Source: Epithemia pelagica
Taxonomy: Eukaryota > Bacillariophyta > Bacillariophyceae > Surirellales > Surirellaceae
Reading direction: 5' to 3'
Assembly: GCA_946965045.2 (NCBI GenBank)
Contig: OX337239.1
Location: forward strand, 1,054,001 to 1,118,000
Length of the DNA: 64,000 nt
Position numbers and translations under genes: made by a program. The first letter of the stretch is position 1; every line of letters starts with the position of its first letter. This document shows positions 32,289 to 42,751 of the stretch, in pieces. Under the pieces are notes generated by a model. That model ran no database searches and had not been told where the DNA came from. It saw nothing but the letters and a program-made list of their open reading frames with translations.

Positions 32289-33012
32289 GCTTCGTCAAGC
32301 GGTGATACGTGATTTGGGTTGGGAATCAACGCAGCAATCGAAGGAGGTGCGAGCAACTGCGGAGGAGCGTGAGCTTCCTTCTGCGGATGCGAGAAACAAG
32401 GGTGATGAAGACTCAATGGAATTGGCAATGGAAAGGAGCAGTCGTTGCGTAATGGAGTTTAGAATGCGAGAATAATGAGAAACGAGGTACTACTATGAAT
32501 GAGAATATTCCCGAAAAGATACACTCAGACGAAATGTCATTATCGAATTTCGAATTTCAAAAAATGGCCTTGTCTTCTGTCTTCGGTCTTCGCATGCAAT
32601 CCACGCGACACTGCCACATCATAGAAACTGGAAAGGCATAGAATTACTCCTTCCCCAGACTTCGAGGGAACACAGCTCGAACAGAAAAGACACACACAAT
32701 CGACATCACGGACGGTGACTCTTCGAGTCACGAACGGATATCCATTCCCAGTAAGGCTCTTCCGAATCAGATGTCTGACACCTTCCGTTGAGCGTTAAAT
32801 TTGTTAACTCTTGTGATCATCATCCGGTCGTGCTATGACTTGATTCGCACGCCGGCTCTCTTGCGAACCTCCATTTAAACCCTTCATCACAATCTCTCCG
32901 CCCTCACAAAATGCAAAACGCGACACACAAATCCTGCGTGAACCAGCATCTGTCTCCCAATCACATCCTCTTGACCTTTGGTTCATAAAATAGAACCTTC
33001 CGAGTCGAAAAC
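32289..33012. other. Divergent promoter region of VSR copies D and E
   Basis: About 720 bases between head-to-head receptors. A short direct repeat (TCGAATTTCGAATTTC) lies near 32544-32560. ORFs on either strand are short, unsupported or extend VSR D exon 1 in the wrong frame. Confidence 0.5.
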
Positions 33013-35292
33013 ATGGGATTGATCTCGTCGAACACGAAGATGAGTGCGACAGGCAAGTTAAGTTTCCTTTTCCTATGGCTGACGATTGGAACATGTCAAG
33101 CTATAGTGTCCGTGTCAACCAAACTACGAGTTCACGTAAGTACTGATGCTGCATTGCGTGAAATGGCAAAAGGAGAAATAATGCATGTTTCCTCATTTCA
33201 ATTTGTTCGATGTTGTCTTTGTCTTACTTCGCTCGACGTACTTTGGTGCACCATCGTCAACCCTCTGTTCGACCTACACCCACACACAATGATTCTATAT
33301 TCCTGGCTCAGCTTCCCGTGTCTCTGAGCCTTCACAACTCGTCCATGCCCTATTATGACCACCGCGAAGCCAATTTTGGTGCCCCACCGTCGGGTGGATC
33401 CCTGACGGCTCCCCTGTACTATGCCGATTCTACCTTTTGCAAGTCGCCCACTCATGATGTCCACGGCCATTCCATTGCGTACCATCCCTCGTCTCCGGTG
33501 CAAGCCTCCCTGAATAGTCGTGTGCCCTTTATTCTCATGGTGAATCGGGGAGACTGTCACTTTGTACAAAAGGTATGTCGACTCCCAGAAAAGCTGGGAT
33601 GTTTGTTGATGTGGAATTCGTAGTGTCCATGCATTACACCTAAATACTCATCCCTTTTTATTCGTTCTACGCACGTCAAGGTTCGCAATGCTCAACATTT
33701 GGGTGCTGCAGGAGTATTGATTGCTGATGATAAGTGTCTGTGTACGGATCCCACATGCCACCACACACCGGGTGCCTCTTGTGAAATGTACGTTGTCCTC
33801 AGCTGGCTCTTGCGTCCACCAAAGTTTTGCTTCGTGAATCCTGCCATGTATCTTATTACCATTCTCGTTTTTGTACCAATCATCATGCATTAGGGTTGAG
33901 CCCAGTATGGCCGATGACGGCAGTGGAAGAGATATTACAATTCCCAGTTTCTTGTTGTTCAAGCACGATGCTGACGTGTTTAAGCAAACAATTATCGATA
34001 CTGGTACACCAATGCGGATTGAAATGTCCTTTCCCTCGGCCTCGCTGACCTACCAAGACGACGAACCATACATGCCTGCCGACTCTTGGCGCGAGTCCAA
34101 CCCAGACGAACGACATGGACACATTCCCGTTGATTTGTGGATGTCCCCCTTTGACTATCATTCCAAGTTCTTTCTTCGTCATTTCCGATCCATGGCCGAT
34201 GCCTTTGAGAGTTGCATTGCGTTTAAACCGCACATGTATATTATTGACGGTGAATACAGTGCCTGCGTAGGGCGGGCAAAGCAGTATGAGTACAGCCACA
34301 TTAGTGGAACTGCAGAAGAAAATGAAGAAGAAGAGGAACAGGACTGGACGAATTTGCCCTGTTACAATCTCTGCACCAACGGTGGACGATACTGTGCTGG
34401 AGATCCCGATGGCACTCTTGGCAATGGCATTACGGGAGGGGACGTGGTAGCTGAATCGCTTCGTGAATTGTGCATCTGGTCCTATTACGGTCCCAGTTCT
34501 GACCCAAAGGGTAATGGTGAACTCGACCGACGTGGAGAACACTTGTGGTGGAACTATATCGCCAACTTTATCGACGGATGCGAAGAGGCTGCCAAGACGT
34601 CAAGACACGAGCTTGAATTGTGTGCCAATGAAGCAATGAAGAAAGCGGGAATTGACAAGGACGTTGTGGACCAATGTATTTCGAATTCGGGTGGACTGAC
34701 CACCAGTGACCATAACAATAAACTGGACACAGAAGTTGCGCTTCAACGGAAGGAAAATATTTTCATGCTACCTACACTGCGTGTTCATGGCCGAAACTTT
34801 GATCGCAGTCTGGAGGAACTCTTTCATAATATTTGCAACATGTGTGGTCTTGAACAGTCACCGGGAGTCTGTCGTTCCTGTGCTTATTGTCCGGATATCG
34901 CGGGTTGTGTGGCCCACGGCGGCAAGTGCCCCAGTGGAGTCACGACGACAACCATCTCGGGGACCGTTTCCTCCTCCAAGAAGAGTTCTGATAATCATCA
35001 CACGTTTTTTGACAGCAGAAATTCGAAACCAACGGGTGTTTCCCTGTCGACATTTCTTTCTTCCTTCTTTATCGTGACGGCTTTGATGCTGCTTGCGGGA
35101 TTTGTCCACTACAAACGTACGCGGCACGAAGCGAGAGAACACATTCGCTCCATTTTGGCTGACTACATGCCACTGACGGACGACGGCAATGCTTTCCCTG
35201 ACACCAGTGTTCACGGAAGGTTTCCAGGGGCGATGTGGACGATAGACGATACAACATACAGGTTCAACGAAAGTATATGTCTTGACTCTTGA
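33013..35292 (+). CDS. Vacuolar sorting receptor-like protein, copy E (4 exons)
   Basis: Exons join(33013..33135, 33312..33572, 33681..33787, 33894..35292), introns 176, 108 and 106 nt, phases 0, 0 and 2; product 629 aa. Signal peptide-like leader: KLSFLFLWLTIGTCQAIVSV, then KLRVH before intron 1. PA domain: ANFGAPPSGGSLTAPLYYAD, FILMVNRGDCHFVQK, VRNAQHLGAAGVLIADDKCL. Central part: VEPSMADDGSGRDITIPSFL, LCTNGGRYCAGDPDG, EHLWWNYIANFIDGC, CISNSGGL and IFMLPTLRVHG. A Cys-rich segment (CRSCAYCPDIAGC) is followed by a TM helix (LSTFLSSFFIVTALMLLAGFV) and ADYMPL in the cytosolic tail, the same four residues as plant VSR tails. With A it keeps the canonical signal; it also has the acidic insert ENEEEEEQD before the GRYC motif. 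Confidence 0.87.
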
Positions 35293-35681
35293 CCGCTGGA
35301 GCAGAATGGAAAGAATTTTAAAGATCCAGGTGTGTACTGCACGGGACGATGAAAGTGCCGAACATTGACGTGGAATTAGAAAGAAAGCACTCCTTGGCCA
35401 AACATACACCATAGCTAGCAACAACGCCTGCAGTCCGCATACTTGTGTAGAAGGAAGTGTGTCCGCATCATAGTTTGATAGTTGGGTGAAGGGCAAACCC
35501 AGCCAATCTGGGTGTTCGTGATTCCAACTTCGTTGAAGACTAGGATCCTGATCCATTCTGTCCGTCTTAGAGATGGTCGAGTCTCGGTTCGAGTTGTTTA
35601 ATAGAATTGGCAGCGAATCGGTACATTGCCTACTCATCGTCGTTACTAATAGGAAAGTTCCAAGACTGCGATTCTTCACCG
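35293..35681. other. Intergenic, 3' flank of VSR E
   Basis: About 390 bases, no gene seen. A 279-codon minus-strand ORF (34858-35697) runs through here but is mostly antisense to VSR E exon 4 and has no family signal. Confidence 0.45.
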
Positions 35682-36790
35682 TCAAGAACCGGTCCATGGT
35701 GTACCCAAACTTTCGGGATGTACGACATTTGCTCGTAACACGCCCTTGGTTGTCTTTTGAACTGCGACCCAGAATACCACAACAACCGCTACGACTGCGC
35801 CAGGGCAGTCGATCGAGTGTGTCTTGCTGGGACTGCCGCGGCAGCGCAAACAGACTATCCCGACAAACACTACGAATGTAAGGAGCAACGCAAGGAGCCA
35901 GAAGGCGATGGACGCACCATGCCCACTCTTACTTTCATCGCAAATTATTGCGTACAGTCTCTTGGTACGAAGCGGTCGAGTACCAGTGCAATGAGCAATA
36001 TTCTTACTATTCCATGAAATATCGTCGCAGTTTCCATCCACACATGTCCAAGTTGAATCGAAGTTGACAGGGAAATTTACGGAACAGCTTGTGGAACCGA
36101 TCATTTTCCAATTGCACTGCCATTTCATGGTACAGCAACTTTCTTGGCATATTGATTCAACCGAATGACAGCCACCAGACTTGGCATGCGTCGATCAAAA
36201 GAGGAGGATACAAATGGATGCACGGAACAACAACTTCATCGTTTCCAAAAAATCTCGCTAAACCTTTGGTGGAGAACGGCACCACAACAAGCGACCAAAC
36301 ATCTGTACCGTATGTTGATCCGTCACAGAGACTTGACAGGAAAGTCTAGCTGTACGATCTGGTAACTACCTCGCGGTTCCACGCAAAATCTCAACTGTTT
36401 GAATCCTCTTGCGTTTCGGCATGTCCAAGTGACGTCAACACGAGATCACAGAAAAGCTTGTGGTACCAATCTTTTCCCATTGTTCTGCCAATTCATGGCA
36501 CAGCAACTATCTTGGCATGGTGGATCAATCGAATGACAGCCACCAAACTTGGCACTAGTCGATCCCTGAGGATACAAATGCATGCACGGAAGAATAAACT
36601 TCATGCCTTTCACGCTACCTTTGGCAGAGAACGGCACCACGCCAAGCGACCAAACCGGCACCTGATCCGTACCAGAGCCTTCTGGCAGCTACCTCGCGGT
36701 GCCACGCAAAGTCTCAACTATTGGAATCGCTCCTCCTGCGTTTCTACTGGTGCGCACAAATCGGCACACCGTCATGTGCTGCGAGTCTCG
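35682..36790 (-). pseudogene. Degenerate Cys-rich membrane protein with a 369-nt tandem duplication
   Basis: On the minus strand two homologous units, with starts 369 nt apart (about 36086-36454 and 36455-36790), encode related Cys-rich peptides: GGCHSIDPPCQDSCCAMNWQ in the upstream unit and GGCHSVESICQESCCTMKWQ in the downstream unit. Both follow a VPFS(A/T)KG...PC(M/I)HLYP segment. The downstream unit continues into CVDGNCDDISWN, then a TM helix (ASIAFWLLALLLTFVVFVGI) and a short basic tail ending at 35682. The units differ by 1-nt and 4-nt indels that shift the frame between PCIHLYP and GGCHS, and the upstream unit ends in a stop after KRLVPQAFL. No single reading frame or obvious splice pattern joins them. 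I read this as a decaying gene for a secreted-type membrane protein; a multi-exon gene is possible but less likely. The family is not recognised. Confidence 0.4.
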
Positions 36791-37665
36791 CGTTTGTGAC
36801 AACGCGGCTATCACTAGAATACACAACAAAGAGGGAATCTTGTTTGTTCACAGTGATCCAATCCATCGATCCAAACGCTGTTTGCTTGTAGTCGAACATG
36901 GATTCGTCATCTAGTCTGTATGGAAAGCGTTGCTTTCAGAATCAACCAGTTTGTCTCGGCGTCCTCTTGACCCTGACTGTGTGTGTTGCATAATATAGGA
37001 CAGACCCGATTCGATGGATGGGGGAAGTAGTGGAGAGCGACTTCGTCAGTCGTCGCTGATCAAAAGATTTGCAATTTTTACGACGGCAAGATTGACCACA
37101 CGTTTTTTCTTCTCTGAATCACACATTCCAAATTCCCCCAGTCCCCAAGAAAGACACCCAAGAAGAAATCATTTGTGGGAGGTACAGGAAATGAAAGGAA
37201 ATAGACTGTAAGGCATAAGAAGAAAGGATCGGTGATTTCTGACTCCGGAGGGTTCTTGGAAGGGCGCAATCTCGTTGGGAATATTCGGATGGTCCGAAAG
37301 TTCTCATCGTGTGAGCGGAGGGCGGAGGGCCAAAGTTCTGGTGGCATGGTTTGCATCTTGCATCATCCCTCGTCATCACCACCAGACCAAGAACCTCTCC
37401 CTACCCCGATCCCCAATAAGGCTATGCTAGCAGTATCCCATCGCCCAGCCAATGCCTCTACTCCTAGAGTCCTCTCATCTCAGACTTGAGAAGAAGATAT
37501 TATGAATACAAGTATAACAAAGATCCATAGGAACAAATGAAACAACAACAGCGATTCTAGCTAGTTTTTCAGATCCGCGCATCAAGTAGTAGTAGTAGGC
37601 AAATATTTACAGCAGGTGTACACACTCCATTCTTGTTCCGGGAGGAGAAAGCGGGACGGTCCAAT
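36791..37665. other. Intergenic, no gene seen
   Basis: About 870 bases. ORFs of 61-92 codons have no recognisable features. The 14-mer CTCTACTCCTAGAG near 37457-37470 recurs as its reverse complement at 46453-46466. Confidence 0.45.
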
Positions 37666-38679
37666 TCACCGCACGGCGGAATCTTTGCCAGGAGCAGGAT
37701 TCCAAAACTCTTCCGAGGTGCGTTTGGCAGACAATGGAGTGGGTGTTGGAGTGTTGTTGGTAGGGAAGCGCGCCAAAATGCGTCGTCCGTGCAGTTGCAG
37801 CGACCGTCGCAACTGTCCTCGTCGAGCACAGGCCCTGCGATGTCGTTGAATTGCCAGGACTTGGTCTCGCACCAACGTCAATTCGGATCGAGGACTGCCC
37901 GAACTGCGACAAACATCCTCGCGTACGGCAACGGGCAAGACAAGTTGAATAGTGTCGCGACGAGGACCGCGATGCGCTTCGTACTCCTCAATGGACAATT
38001 GTACATGATGAACGGCCGTCCATTGAATCGTTACGGGGACGCCACTGGAGACACTGGGATTGTCCCCCAATTGCATTTCGTGATCGTAAATGTCCAATAC
38101 ATGCCATGTAACGTGGTGTCTTTCTGTTTTCGAACTGCCAATGATGGAACTCGATTGCTTCAAACACGATTTGATTGGTCTTTGTACTTTGGCTGGATCC
38201 ACGTCGTTCGCCGAGGTCATAGATATTGGTTCCGACTCGGTCTCGGCATCCTGCGTTTCTGGTAGCTCCGGACAGGAACCCAAGTCCATGACAAACAAGG
38301 GCTCCACCAATTTAGTATCGTCTTTTTCGTGGTCCACATCAAAGGTGTTTGTATGCTCCTCCTTTATTAATTGGGGTTTCTGACTGTCCTCATTTTCCTC
38401 GTTTTGGACTTGTTCCAGTAGCAACAAGGAAAAGGAGCTGCTGCTATTGTGGGAAGACATGGAGGAGCCAAGGGTGGCATCTTCTACAGGGCCAGAAGAA
38501 GATGCTTGAAAGAAAGAATTGCGACCAGACCGTCTTCTTCTTCGTCGTCCTTGAGGACGGCCAAGCAATTCCGAAACTTTGTCGGTCGTCGTGTCTTCTT
38601 CTTCTTCTGAGGCTCTTTGTTTGGACCAGGATGCATCTCGTTTGGATACAGCTCGTTTCGGAAGGGCAAACAAGGTCAT
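37666..38679 (-). CDS. LGDNP-motif protein, short member (337 aa), function unknown
   Basis: ATG 38679 gives a 337-residue, highly charged protein. Its core is HHVTWHVLDIYDHEMQLGDN followed by PSVSSGVPVTIQW, around residues 190-225. The core is preceded by a basic RPIKSCLKQSS segment and followed by an Arg-rich helical tail (RDQVLAIQRHRRACARRGQL). The N-terminal half is acidic and Ser-rich, with a poly-Arg stretch (GRRRRRRSGR) that may be a nuclear signal. The same core, in the same order and with a similar basic helical tail, occurs in the 750-residue gene at 47116-49368. I recall closely related 'LGDNP.VS.G.P' motifs from many uncharacterised diatom proteins; the function is not known to me. 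No signal peptide or TM segment. Confidence 0.75.
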   Translation of the reverse strand: MTLFALPKRAVSKRDASWSKQRASEEEEDTTTDKVSELLGRPQGRRRRRRSGRNSFFQASSSGPVEDATLGSSMSSHNSSSSFSLLLLEQVQNEENEDSQKPQLIKEEHTNTFDVDHEKDDTKLVEPLFVMDLGSCPELPETQDAETESEPISMTSANDVDPAKVQRPIKSCLKQSSSIIGSSKTERHHVTWHVLDIYDHEMQLGDNPSVSSGVPVTIQWTAVHHVQLSIEEYEAHRGPRRDTIQLVLPVAVREDVCRSSGSPRSELTLVRDQVLAIQRHRRACARRGQLRRSLQLHGRRILARFPTNNTPTPTPLSAKRTSEEFWNPAPGKDSAVR

Positions 38680-39293
38680 CCTTAGAAGCCGTTGGTATGT
38701 TTGGATTGCACGTGTACAAGAAATTTCTTTTTGCGGTTGAGAGACTCCGTTTGCGTTGTAGGATCAAAGCACAAAAGGAGGATATGAGTATGAGAGCGTT
38801 TGGTTTTTTATAACACAATTGCGAAGGCTTCGAATTGAGGGCTTTCGGTGATGCTGTTGCTGCTGTTGCTGTTTGGCTACGGTGTTTGGATGAGTGAATT
38901 CGTGTTGAGAGGGACCCGGTTCTTCGCGGCTGAACCACGCACATGCACAAGAAGTTCTCGTACGGCCCTACTGACCACACTCCATCACCCTTTCCGGTTA
39001 TTCGCGATTTTACTCTGAAATAAATAGTACGCCTACTGTTCACATTTTTGAGAGAAAATATAAGTAGTGTACAAGTTTCGCACAGTTGACGTTGTTGGAG
39101 CTGTTGAGACCTCAAAAACGAACACCCCAATGGCACCTAAAAGCAGCCATTTTATTACACTCCCGAGAGATATTTGGATGCGGCCTTAACACCATTTGTT
39201 AATGACCAACATGAGAAAGACTCCAAGGAGTATCAAAATGGAAAATATACAAAAATGAGACGTCACGACGACAAAATTCGAGAAAAACGACAC
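38680..39293. other. Intergenic between LGDNP gene and the transposon's left end
   Basis: Promoter side of the LGDNP gene and host DNA up to the TA target site. The 230-codon minus-strand ORF at 38444-39136 overlaps the LGDNP gene in another frame and is rejected. No other feature is seen. Confidence 0.45.
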
Positions 39294-39295
39294 TA

Positions 39296-39326
39296 CAAGC
39301 TGGCTCACATTTCGTAGTGCATGAGT
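39296..39326 (+). repeat. Left terminal inverted repeat of the 7-kb transposon
   Basis: Starts CAAGCTGGCTCACATTTCGT directly after a TA. It matches the reverse complement of 46255-46285 except at positions 5 and 14. Confidence 0.85.
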
Positions 39327-39493
39327 ATATTAGTGTACAGGACTGTACCGAGAAAAAACTTGTACACAAAACTCCACAGTGGAAAATCCGCAGCAACCAT
39401 GACAGTGGGACGGCCCGATGTTTGGGCAAATACGATGGCATTCATGGCCTCAAACACTAGAACTGCTGTTACTAATCGACTAAGTAGGTTCTA

Positions 39494-40000
39494 TTAGACA
39501 TCTGCTGTGAAAAATAGGTTCTGGGTGGGGAACTTCGTCGTCATGTAGCCCAGAGCAGTCTTGAGCTCGTTCATGTGGAAGAGGCTCATATAGATGGTCA
39601 GGACCATTGGGTCCATGCTGCTCTTGGTATCAATTGTGCAGCGTGTATAGAATTGAATGCGGCCCTTCTTCTTGCTGGAGTCCGTGGGTGAAAGAACTTC
39701 CTTCATCACGGTCTTCACAATGAACCCAACTGGCAGCACGAGCAGCGGGTCAGCGAACTCAGATCGCGCTTCCCTTTTGTAGAAAGCCAACCGAAGATAG
39801 TCGGTGCTTGTCTCGCGTTGGAGGAGAGCATGCCCACGGTCCACAACATTTCTTCCATTTCGTTCTTCCTTGTCATCAACAATGTCCGACACGAGAACAT
39901 TCACCCTATCTGCGTAGAAACTTGTCCGAAAGTTGCACCGACTTTTGTCATTTTCAGGGCCGTCATGGTCCTTGTTGAAATAGAAGTCAATCTCCTCCAT
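39494..40000 (-). CDS. Small unknown protein inside the transposon
   Basis: ATG 40000 opens a 168-residue frame (MEEIDFYFNKDHDGPENDKS). It has an alternating hydrophobic pattern suggesting a compact alpha/beta domain (LLVLPVGFIVKTVMKEVLSP, DPMVLTIYMSLFHMNELKTA) and no TM or signal. Family not recognised. It lies about 170 bases inside the left inverted repeat and points towards it. It is plausibly an element-encoded protein, but no function can be assigned. Confidence 0.55.
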   Translation of the reverse strand: MEEIDFYFNKDHDGPENDKSRCNFRTSFYADRVNVLVSDIVDDKEERNGRNVVDRGHALLQRETSTDYLRLAFYKREARSEFADPLLVLPVGFIVKTVMKEVLSPTDSSKKKGRIQFYTRCTIDTKSSMDPMVLTIYMSLFHMNELKTALGYMTTKFPTQNLFFTADV

Positions 40001-40203
40001 GCTTGTCGATTGTGGAAAACTGTTTACTCCACGCCGAGTTGATTGTTAGATTCAAATCACTTTTGTTTCTTGTTTGCGTATCGTTTCCGGATGCATCCAA
40101 AATGTGGGAGCCACACGGGTTGGTCGGATCTTGGGCGCGCACCGCTTTCCGTTGGTCTATCCGTTGCTCTAAGTAGGTTGATTGAGTTTGGTCTTGTCCG
40201 AGC

Positions 40204-41214
40204 ATGCACATTCCCACATGCCATCCAACCAACACACAGCATGGCGAGTTCTGTGAGTGTGGGTCTCACAAAAAACAAAGCATGAGCAGCAACAGCAACC
40301 ATCGCTACCCAAGTCGTACCCGCACGAAAACGGCAATCTTCCTGGAGGACATCAAGGAAGAAGCTGCTGTTACTCCAGGGAAGCCTTCTCGAGGAGGAAG
40401 GGCATCGGCAACGAAGCTCCCTCCGAAGAAGAGCTCCGGAAAGAAGAATGCCAGGAAAAAACGCCGGACGAAGAAGACAAATCCCGAGGAGCTCCCCCTA
40501 CCCCAGTCTCCAGAGTTTGTTATTTCCAAGGTGGTTGGGGAGACTCCGGACAACAGCGGGGTTGACAAGAAGCTGGCAGGAGGAGGAATGAACGACGCTG
40601 TGGTATTGGTGCCGGCGGCCAGCAGTGACGCAGAGAAGAGGTTCGAGACTGCGCTCAAGGAAGCGCAGTGGCATCTCATCCTTGGTGATGCCAATGGAGC
40701 AACAACACTTATGATTGGTAGAAACTATCAAGGCACGGGTAAGAAAGTCTCCATTGGAGAGATCGTGGAAACGCTCCGGCAAACCGAGAGCAGCCACAAT
40801 CCCAGAATTGACAAAACAGTCAACAACAATGGTAAGTTGAACGTGGACTCTTTGCAATTGAAATGAGCTTGTACTGACCTTGTATTGTTTTCAGGACAGG
40901 ATGGAATGATGGTAACCAGCACTCCCTTGAAGAAGGAGGACGATTTGATCGCTGAAGCGGAGACTGTTGCAAAATCCAATGTGGATTGGCAATACATGAC
41001 GCCAGGTGAAAAGCACGCACACAATCGACGTGAGGCGGAGAAGACTGTGCAGTTCATGCCTGGAAGTCGTGCATTTGAGCCGCAGCACAAAAGCCCGAGT
41101 CTCTTTTGCGAGGATGCTTCGGATGACCACGCAGCAACTTACGATTCACACGTAGATGATGGATTTGAAGATACGCAGGAAAATAGTTTTAGTCAGGAGT
41201 ATTACAAGTTCTAG
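40204..41214 (+). CDS. Basic/acidic protein of unknown function inside the transposon (2 exons)
   Basis: Exons join(40204..40831, 40895..41214), a 63-nt phase-1 intron (GTAAGT...TTTTCAG); product 315 aa. An alternative start at 40282 (MSSNSNHRYPSRTR) would drop 26 residues. The N-terminal third is strongly basic with Lys/Arg clusters (RTKTAIFL, KKSSGKKNARKKRRTKKT), suggesting nuclear localisation and DNA or chromatin binding. The middle has an amphipathic segment (EKRFETALKEAQWHLILGDA) and the C-terminus is acidic. The family is not recognised. It is the only plus-strand gene in the element and lies between the small unknown gene and the SET gene. As cargo it may act with the transposase or on chromatin, but that is inference. 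Confidence 0.6.
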
Positions 41215-41285
41215 TTACATATAAGAAACCATATCTAAATATTGAAGAATTGCTGTTGTTTACTGCTACTACTGCCTTAGTTCTT

Positions 41286-42389
41286 CTACTCATCTTCGTC
41301 GTCATCTGAATCCTCATCGTCCTCGTCATCCGAATCCTCATCATCCTCGTCATCCGAATTCTCTTGTTCTTCATCATCCGAATCCTCATCATCCAAATCC
41401 TCATCTTTGTCGTCATCGTTGCCATCATCGTCTTCTTCGTCGTGGTCGCCATCCGAATCTTCAGAAGTGTTGTCGTGTTCATCCTGGCTTCCTGCCCTCA
41501 TGCCCGACACCAGATTGTAGCACCAGAAGATTTCTTCATTCTTCTTGATGTTTCGTCTCGCTGTTGCCTTGAGCTTCGTACTGACTTGGACATTATAACA
41601 CTTGGCATCCGGGTCGACGGATTCGTTGGTCTTGTGCTTCTCGTACTGTGGATCGTTTGCAAAGTGCAAACCCATCCAAAGGTCTGATGCAGATGGATCC
41701 ACGAAGGCAAAAGGCCTTGTGCGCAGTTGAATAGCGTAAGCAGAAGGCGGACGGGACTTGTCCAAGACCTTCCCACAATAATATCCAAGCATTTCGCCTT
41801 TTTTGTAGGGCTTTGCTGCAAAAAGCCCAAGACGGGCGTTGTCCAAGGTTGATCGCTTGATCACGAACAGATCTTCGTCGAGGTACCGAACAATGCACTC
41901 GTACTTTTGTGAATTGTCGTTTAGGTCCACCATCATTGTCCCCTCGATGAGTAGATTGTCCTTATGTTTCTTGTGCTTTCCAGTCCCTTTCTTCTTGTTG
42001 TACTTGCTGGGGGCGTAGTGCTTGACTGCTGTGCCAACAGGTTGGCCCTTGGTGTCGTGGCCCTTCCGCACCTGTGCACCTTGAATGTTCACGATGCCCT
42101 TGATGTGGGAGGAAATGAACCGATACATTTCGATTCTTTCCTCCAAAGTGCCATTACCGAACAGTACTTCTAGCTTGGCCATCAGATTTTCTGCCTTCAC
42201 TGCCCGCGGAGTTCTTGTTGTCGCGATCTTTTTTTTCGCTCGTTCTTTCTGGTTGAGCTCATCCATCTTGTATTTTCGATTTTGCTGCTTGCGAGGAAGC
42301 TTTGAAGGACGATACATTGCTGCTTTTGCTCCTTTTGTCTTGGAGCGTGTCTGTCGCTGGGTAGCGGATCGTGTCTGTCGCTTTCCCAT
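41286..42389 (-). CDS. SET-domain protein with long acidic tail, inside the transposon
   Basis: ATG 42389 (MGKRQTRSATQRQTRSKTKG) is chosen; the open frame 5' to it has only a GTG. Product 367 aa. After a basic N-terminus and a helical region comes a SET-like domain, the lysine methyltransferase fold: VIKRSTLDNARLGLFAAKPY and KKGEMLGYYCGKV (N-terminal motif), FVDPSASDLWMGLHFANDPQ (central), KCYNVQV and RRNIKKNEEIFWCYN (the C-terminal Glu-Glu-Ile-...-Tyr motif). Residues corresponding to the cofactor and catalytic Tyr positions look conserved in outline. The last 60 residues are almost all Asp, Glu and Ser. It lies tail-to-tail with the unknown plus-strand gene and upstream of, but separate from, the transposase's 3' end. 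Its substrate could be histones at the element or target, or the transposase itself; neither can be decided here. Confidence 0.75.
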   Translation of the reverse strand: MGKRQTRSATQRQTRSKTKGAKAAMYRPSKLPRKQQNRKYKMDELNQKERAKKKIATTRTPRAVKAENLMAKLEVLFGNGTLEERIEMYRFISSHIKGIVNIQGAQVRKGHDTKGQPVGTAVKHYAPSKYNKKKGTGKHKKHKDNLLIEGTMMVDLNDNSQKYECIVRYLDEDLFVIKRSTLDNARLGLFAAKPYKKGEMLGYYCGKVLDKSRPPSAYAIQLRTRPFAFVDPSASDLWMGLHFANDPQYEKHKTNESVDPDAKCYNVQVSTKLKATARRNIKKNEEIFWCYNLVSGMRAGSQDEHDNTSEDSDGDHDEEDDDGNDDDKDEDLDDEDSDDEEQENSDDEDDEDSDDEDDEDSDDDEDE

Positions 42390-42751
42390 GGTCGTTGCAA
42401 GCTGCTGCACTTTTTGCTGGGCTGCCGAAAAACTCTGGGACCGCTGCACTTTATGAAAGGGATCTTTGGGGGGTAGAAGGCGCAGAAACGCCCCCTTTCA
42501 GCTTCCGAATGAGTGTGGTGTTGAGTGAAAACCGCATTGACAGTAATCAGACTGTCGTTTGTACAATGTGGATCAGACTACTTGTCACCCTTTCACCAAT
42601 GAACTTCGCAGACCCTCGGGGGTTCAAAAAAAGGATTTCTCATTTTCTCACAAAATCTCGGAAGATGAAACAGGGAGAGGTCCTTGTGCATGACGACGTA
42701 CAAGTATGAAAGCTCTAAGGTACGTAAACACTTTGAATTATAATATTAATT

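Noticed and set aside
38444-39136. 230-codon minus ORF upstream of the LGDNP gene
   Set aside because: Overlaps the start of the LGDNP gene in another frame and has no domain or signal.
39291-39300. CACTACAAG at the left end as a CACTA (En/Spm) transposon terminus
   Set aside because: The right end lacks the matching GTG; the TA-flanked reading gives symmetric ends and fits the transposase type better.
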